A stretch of 42,708 bases of DNA from JBHHYS01 sp046757645. Its GTDB lineage: Bacteria; Acidobacteriota; Terriglobia; Acidiferrales; 2-02-FULL-67-57. The notes below the pieces were generated by a model, which was not told the DNA's origin, searched no databases, and was given only the letters and a program-made list of their open reading frames with translations. Made by a program: the position numbers and the translations under genes. The stretch spans positions 1 to 42,708 of the forward strand of contig JBHHYS010000009.1 of the NCBI GenBank assembly GCA_046757645.1. Direction: 5' to 3'. This document shows positions 39,500-42,708 of the stretch, in pieces; position 1 is the first letter of the stretch; each line of letters opens with the position of its first letter.

Positions 39500-39796
39500 C
39501 TAGCGGTAGGAGACGACCAGCTTGCCGTTCTCGATGTGGACGTCGCGGATGTCGGGCGGGAGGCGGAACTTCTCCCGGTTCTCGGGTGCGTTGAAGAGGC
39601 GGCGAACGGCGGGGTCGAGGGCAGCCCGGGGGCCAGGCAGGGAGCCGAGTTGGGCGCGGGTGGGCTCCGGGCGCAGGTAGCCGTCCTCCACCCGCAAACG
39701 ACCTTCAAGGAGGAGGCTGAGGTCTTTGCCGTAGAAATCGAAGAGCAGGTGGGCGCGCAGACGGTCGTTGAGCACGTGGATCTTGAGGTCGCGCAC
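39500..39796 (-). CDS. Conserved-looking hypothetical protein, possibly N-terminally truncated
   Basis: 98 residues from GTG 39796 with GAGGG about ten bases upstream. Alternating pattern (LKIHVLNDRLRAHLLFDFYG, KDLSLLLEGRLRVEDGYL, PPDIRDVHIENGKLVVSYR) suggests a beta-rich lipid- or membrane-associated domain. The open frame continues upstream to about 39898 with protein-like sequence (LTTAPALVRDRWSD) but no usual start codon, directly abutting the S41 protease stop. A signal or anchor that such domains often have may have been lost. Family not recognised. Confidence 0.55.
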   Translation of the reverse strand: MRDLKIHVLNDRLRAHLLFDFYGKDLSLLLEGRLRVEDGYLRPEPTRAQLGSLPGPRAALDPAVRRLFNAPENREKFRLPPDIRDVHIENGKLVVSYR

Positions 39797-39897
39797 CGTG
39801 GCGGGACCCTCTTCCCGGGTGGGTTCGACGGCGGGGGCGGCACCGTCCGACCATCTATCCCGAACCAGGGCCGGCGCGGTTGTTAGCCGCTGGCCGG

Positions 39898-41235
39898 CTA
39901 ATATTTTTTCTCTTTGTCCTTCTGCTCTTCCTTCTCGTCCCCGGGTTCGCTCAGACCAAGAGCGCTGCGGGCCAAAGCCACCGCCAGCCTCCGGCAGGGG
40001 TCGCGGTCTTCGCGCAGGTCATCCTCGGTGGGAATACAGAGGCGATCGGGGGTGACCCCGCGGTTCTCCAGTTCCTCCTCGTCGGGAAAGACCAGCCGGG
40101 CGGTGGCCACCGACAACCCGTAGAGGGAAACCACTTCAACACCGACCTGCATGGAGAAAAACCGGGCGACGGTCACCTTGCCGGCGGTGCGGTCGCCGAT
40201 GACCACCGCGCGGCCGTTGCGCTGGAAGTGACGGGCGAAAATCTCCGCGGCGCTGGCGCTCTGGCTATCCGCCAGGATGAAGAGCGGGCCGTGGAGGGCA
40301 GGCGGGCGGGGCTTGACCTTGATCGGCTTGGGCTCTTTTCGCCCCACCATCTCGGCGATCACCGTGGGTTCAGCTTCGAAGTAGCCGCAAACGTATTTGA
40401 GGATTTCCACGGCGCCGCCGCGATTGCCCCGCAGGTCAATGATGACCGCCTGGGCCTTTTTGATCCGGTTGACCAGTCGGTTCATGAAGCGTTTGTCGGC
40501 GGTGAAAGAAGGCAGGGCGAGGTAACCGATGCCGCCCTCATGGTTTCGGTAGCGAAAGACCTGTTTGGCTGATTCCGCCTCGCGGATGAGTTGGAAGATA
40601 TCGTTCCCTCTGGTCAGATCCGTTATGGTCTTCCCCTGCTTGATCTTGCCCTCGACCCGCACCGTGCGGGGCAGCGTATTGCCGCGGGAATAGGTAATCT
40701 CCATCACCGACACCGGGCGGAGCACACGAATGTAGAGCATAAAAAGATCGAAGTTGCGGCCGTCGAGCATAACCCCGTTAATCGCCCAGAGGCGATCGCC
40801 GCGTTGCAAACCGGCCGCCGCGGCCGCCCCCTTTTTTTTCAGCTCGTAGATACGAATTTCATCCCCGAAGGGCTTGGCCTGGAAGCCGTAGAGGGTTTTT
40901 GCCACGCGTCCGGGGGGAATGAAGACGGTGTGGGAGTCCTGGAGCCGGTCGGTCAAGGCAAAGATAGCGGTCAGCATCTCTCCGATGGAATCGGCGTTCT
41001 CGATGCGCTGGCGCGCCTGGGCGGTGAGCTGCTTCCAGTTGAGCCCGCGCAGGTTGGGGTCGTAGAACTTTTTCTCGATCTCGCGGGAGACCCGTTTCAG
41101 CATCGCCTTGGCCCGGGCGCGCTCGAAGCCCAGCCCCCGGCCCTGGCCCCACGCCGGGATGGCGGCCAGGGCGAGAATGACCCCTAGGAGCAGAGCAGCC
41201 CCAGCGGAGGCGATTCTACAGATGCGTTCCTTCAT
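39898..41235 (-). CDS. S41-family C-terminal-processing serine protease
   Basis: 445 residues from ATG 41235 (a GTG three codons upstream is possible). Signal peptide about 1-31 ending AIPAWG. Domains: N-terminal helical region, a PDZ-like segment (AAGLQRGDRLWAINGVML), then the S41 catalytic domain with IDLRGNRGG, nucleophile Ser in ILADSQSASAAEIFARH and Lys in IGDRTAGKV. Periplasmic protease of the CtpA/Tsp type. Lys/Glu-rich C-terminal tail. The small unknown gene follows on the same strand. Confidence 0.9.
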   Translation of the reverse strand: MKERICRIASAGAALLLGVILALAAIPAWGQGRGLGFERARAKAMLKRVSREIEKKFYDPNLRGLNWKQLTAQARQRIENADSIGEMLTAIFALTDRLQDSHTVFIPPGRVAKTLYGFQAKPFGDEIRIYELKKKGAAAAAGLQRGDRLWAINGVMLDGRNFDLFMLYIRVLRPVSVMEITYSRGNTLPRTVRVEGKIKQGKTITDLTRGNDIFQLIREAESAKQVFRYRNHEGGIGYLALPSFTADKRFMNRLVNRIKKAQAVIIDLRGNRGGAVEILKYVCGYFEAEPTVIAEMVGRKEPKPIKVKPRPPALHGPLFILADSQSASAAEIFARHFQRNGRAVVIGDRTAGKVTVARFFSMQVGVEVVSLYGLSVATARLVFPDEEELENRGVTPDRLCIPTEDDLREDRDPCRRLAVALARSALGLSEPGDEKEEQKDKEKKY

Positions 41236-41400
41236 GGCGGACACCCGGGGGAGAAGACTGGGTTGAGCCTAGCGCCCGGCGGCGAGGATGTCAAACCGGC
41301 GGGCTCAGTCGGGCAAGCCCGCAAGCCTCCCTGGGGGGCCGCGGTGGCCGGGGGGTATGGACAGGCCGAAAGCGGCTGAGCGGAAAGGCCAAAAAAGGGC

Positions 41401-41429
41401 TTGCCAAAGAGCCGGAGGCGGGCTACTAT
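41401..41429 (+). promoter_or_regulatory. Promoter of the 23S rRNA transcription unit
   Basis: TTGCCA (41401-41406), 17-base spacer, TACTAT (41424-41429) running into AAG. Predicted start near 41436, about 390 bases before the 23S gene. Confidence 0.65.
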
Positions 41430-41544
41430 AAGCTGGTTCTGCAGATCAGTGGAGGAGAAACTGATTCGAGTTTCAACCCGGCGGGACACATCCTGAGTTA
41501 GGCTCCAAGCTTCGCGCTGTGTAGCGCGGCACACCGAGACACAG

Positions 41545-41569
41545 CCCGGCGCTTGGCGCCGGGTTTTTT
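41545..41569 (+). terminator. Terminator-like hairpin in the 23S leader
   Basis: Eight-pair stem CCCGGCGC/GCGCCGGG with a three-base loop (41545-41563), immediately followed by six T (41564-41569). It has the form of an intrinsic terminator but sits between the rRNA promoter and boxA, so it may be an attenuator or a boxB-like element read through by antitermination. Confidence 0.6.
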
Positions 41570-41580
41570 GTTCTTTGACA
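41569..41580 (+). promoter_or_regulatory. boxA antitermination element
   Basis: TGTTCTTTGACA resembles the rRNA boxA (TGCTCTTTAACA in E. coli) and directly follows the hairpin. NusB/NusE binding here would let polymerase ignore terminators through the rRNA gene. Confidence 0.65.
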
Positions 41581-41828
41581 ACTGAAACGGGCACAAAGCG
41601 AGCCCTGTCCGCAGGGACAGGGCTAAAGGCGCAAATTTGCCATGCCCCGTCCGGTCCCGAAACTTCGGGATGCGGGACGGGGTGAGAAGCTCAGCGCGAC
41701 CCGCCCCGACAGCCGTCGGGGCAGGCTTGCTCGGTTTCTCCGCGTGCAGGCGTAGCCGACCCTCAGCCTACTTTGGTGGGCGGGGGGTGCGGGTTGCCTA
41801 CATCGGAGAGGGGCTGAGTAAGTTTTGT

Positions 41829-42708
<880 letters not shown>

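Larger units (their letters stand above)
41236..41828. other. 23S rRNA leader and divergent region
   Basis: 593 bases without a protein gene. It holds the 23S promoter (41401-41429), a terminator-like hairpin (41545-41569), a boxA (41569-41580), and further GC-rich dyads (for example CCCTGTCC...GGACAGGG near 41604) that probably form the processing stem before the 23S start. No 16S sequence is present. Confidence 0.6.

Overview
The window is a GC-rich bacterial chromosome segment. Gene style (PilZ, PD40 repeat, S41 protease, SpoIIE-type phosphatase, alternative-complex-III-like genes) suggests Acidobacteriota or a similar deep-branching Gram-negative phylum; this placement is tentative. An outer-membrane barrel protein, TAT signals and lipoproteins show a diderm cell. 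The gene set points to anaerobic or facultative respiratory life: ATP-dependent benzoyl-CoA reduction, a quinone-linked cytochrome/iron-sulfur membrane complex and a multi-copper/heme redox locus.

Region 1 (1-4098, minus): an operon for a complex iron-sulfur molybdoenzyme-like membrane complex of the Act/Qrc type: pentaheme cytochrome, molybdopterin-oxidoreductase-like subunit, ferredoxin-like subunit and an NrfD-like quinone-site subunit cut by the window edge. Region 2 (4583-11496, minus): an aromatic-ring reduction operon had - oah-like - SDR - bcrC-B-A-D, preceded by a convincing sigma-54 (-24/-12) promoter. Region 3 (11857-15301, plus): a membrane histidine kinase and an NtrC-type sigma-54 activator, divergent from the bcr operon and the obvious candidate to control it.

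Region 4 (15482-21408, plus) is the most unusual part: eight co-directional genes encoding two paralogous secreted cupredoxins, a Cyc2-like outer-membrane porin with an N-terminal monoheme cytochrome, two membrane-anchored CuA-type proteins, a ferritin-like diiron protein, a NapH/CcoG-like membrane polyferredoxin and a small Cys-rich protein. I read it as a possible conduit carrying electrons between the outside of the cell and the cytoplasmic membrane. No terminal oxidase or nitrous oxide reductase accompanies it.

Region 5 (21701-36673) is mixed: a small membrane protein and PilZ protein, an acyl-CoA synthetase/ACP/acyltransferase fusion, AmrS-type radical SAM enzyme, PP2C phosphatase, GH15 enzyme, glucose dehydrogenase-like enzyme, two flavin reductases, a ferritin-like/PerR operon with its own operator, a metallophosphoesterase, a PD40 protein and an ICMT-like methyltransferase. 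The phosphoesterase and the PD40 protein each carry what looks like an in-frame palindromic insertion.

Region 6 (36942-42708): a tRNA-Ile/tRNA-Ala pair on the minus strand with its own promoter and no adjacent rRNA, a truncated sugar dehydrogenase, a lower-GC patch with two unknown genes, a TPR protein, an S41 protease, and the first 880 bases of a 23S rRNA gene on the plus strand with its own promoter, a terminator-like hairpin and a boxA. No 16S gene precedes the 23S gene, so the rRNA genes appear to be unlinked in this genome.
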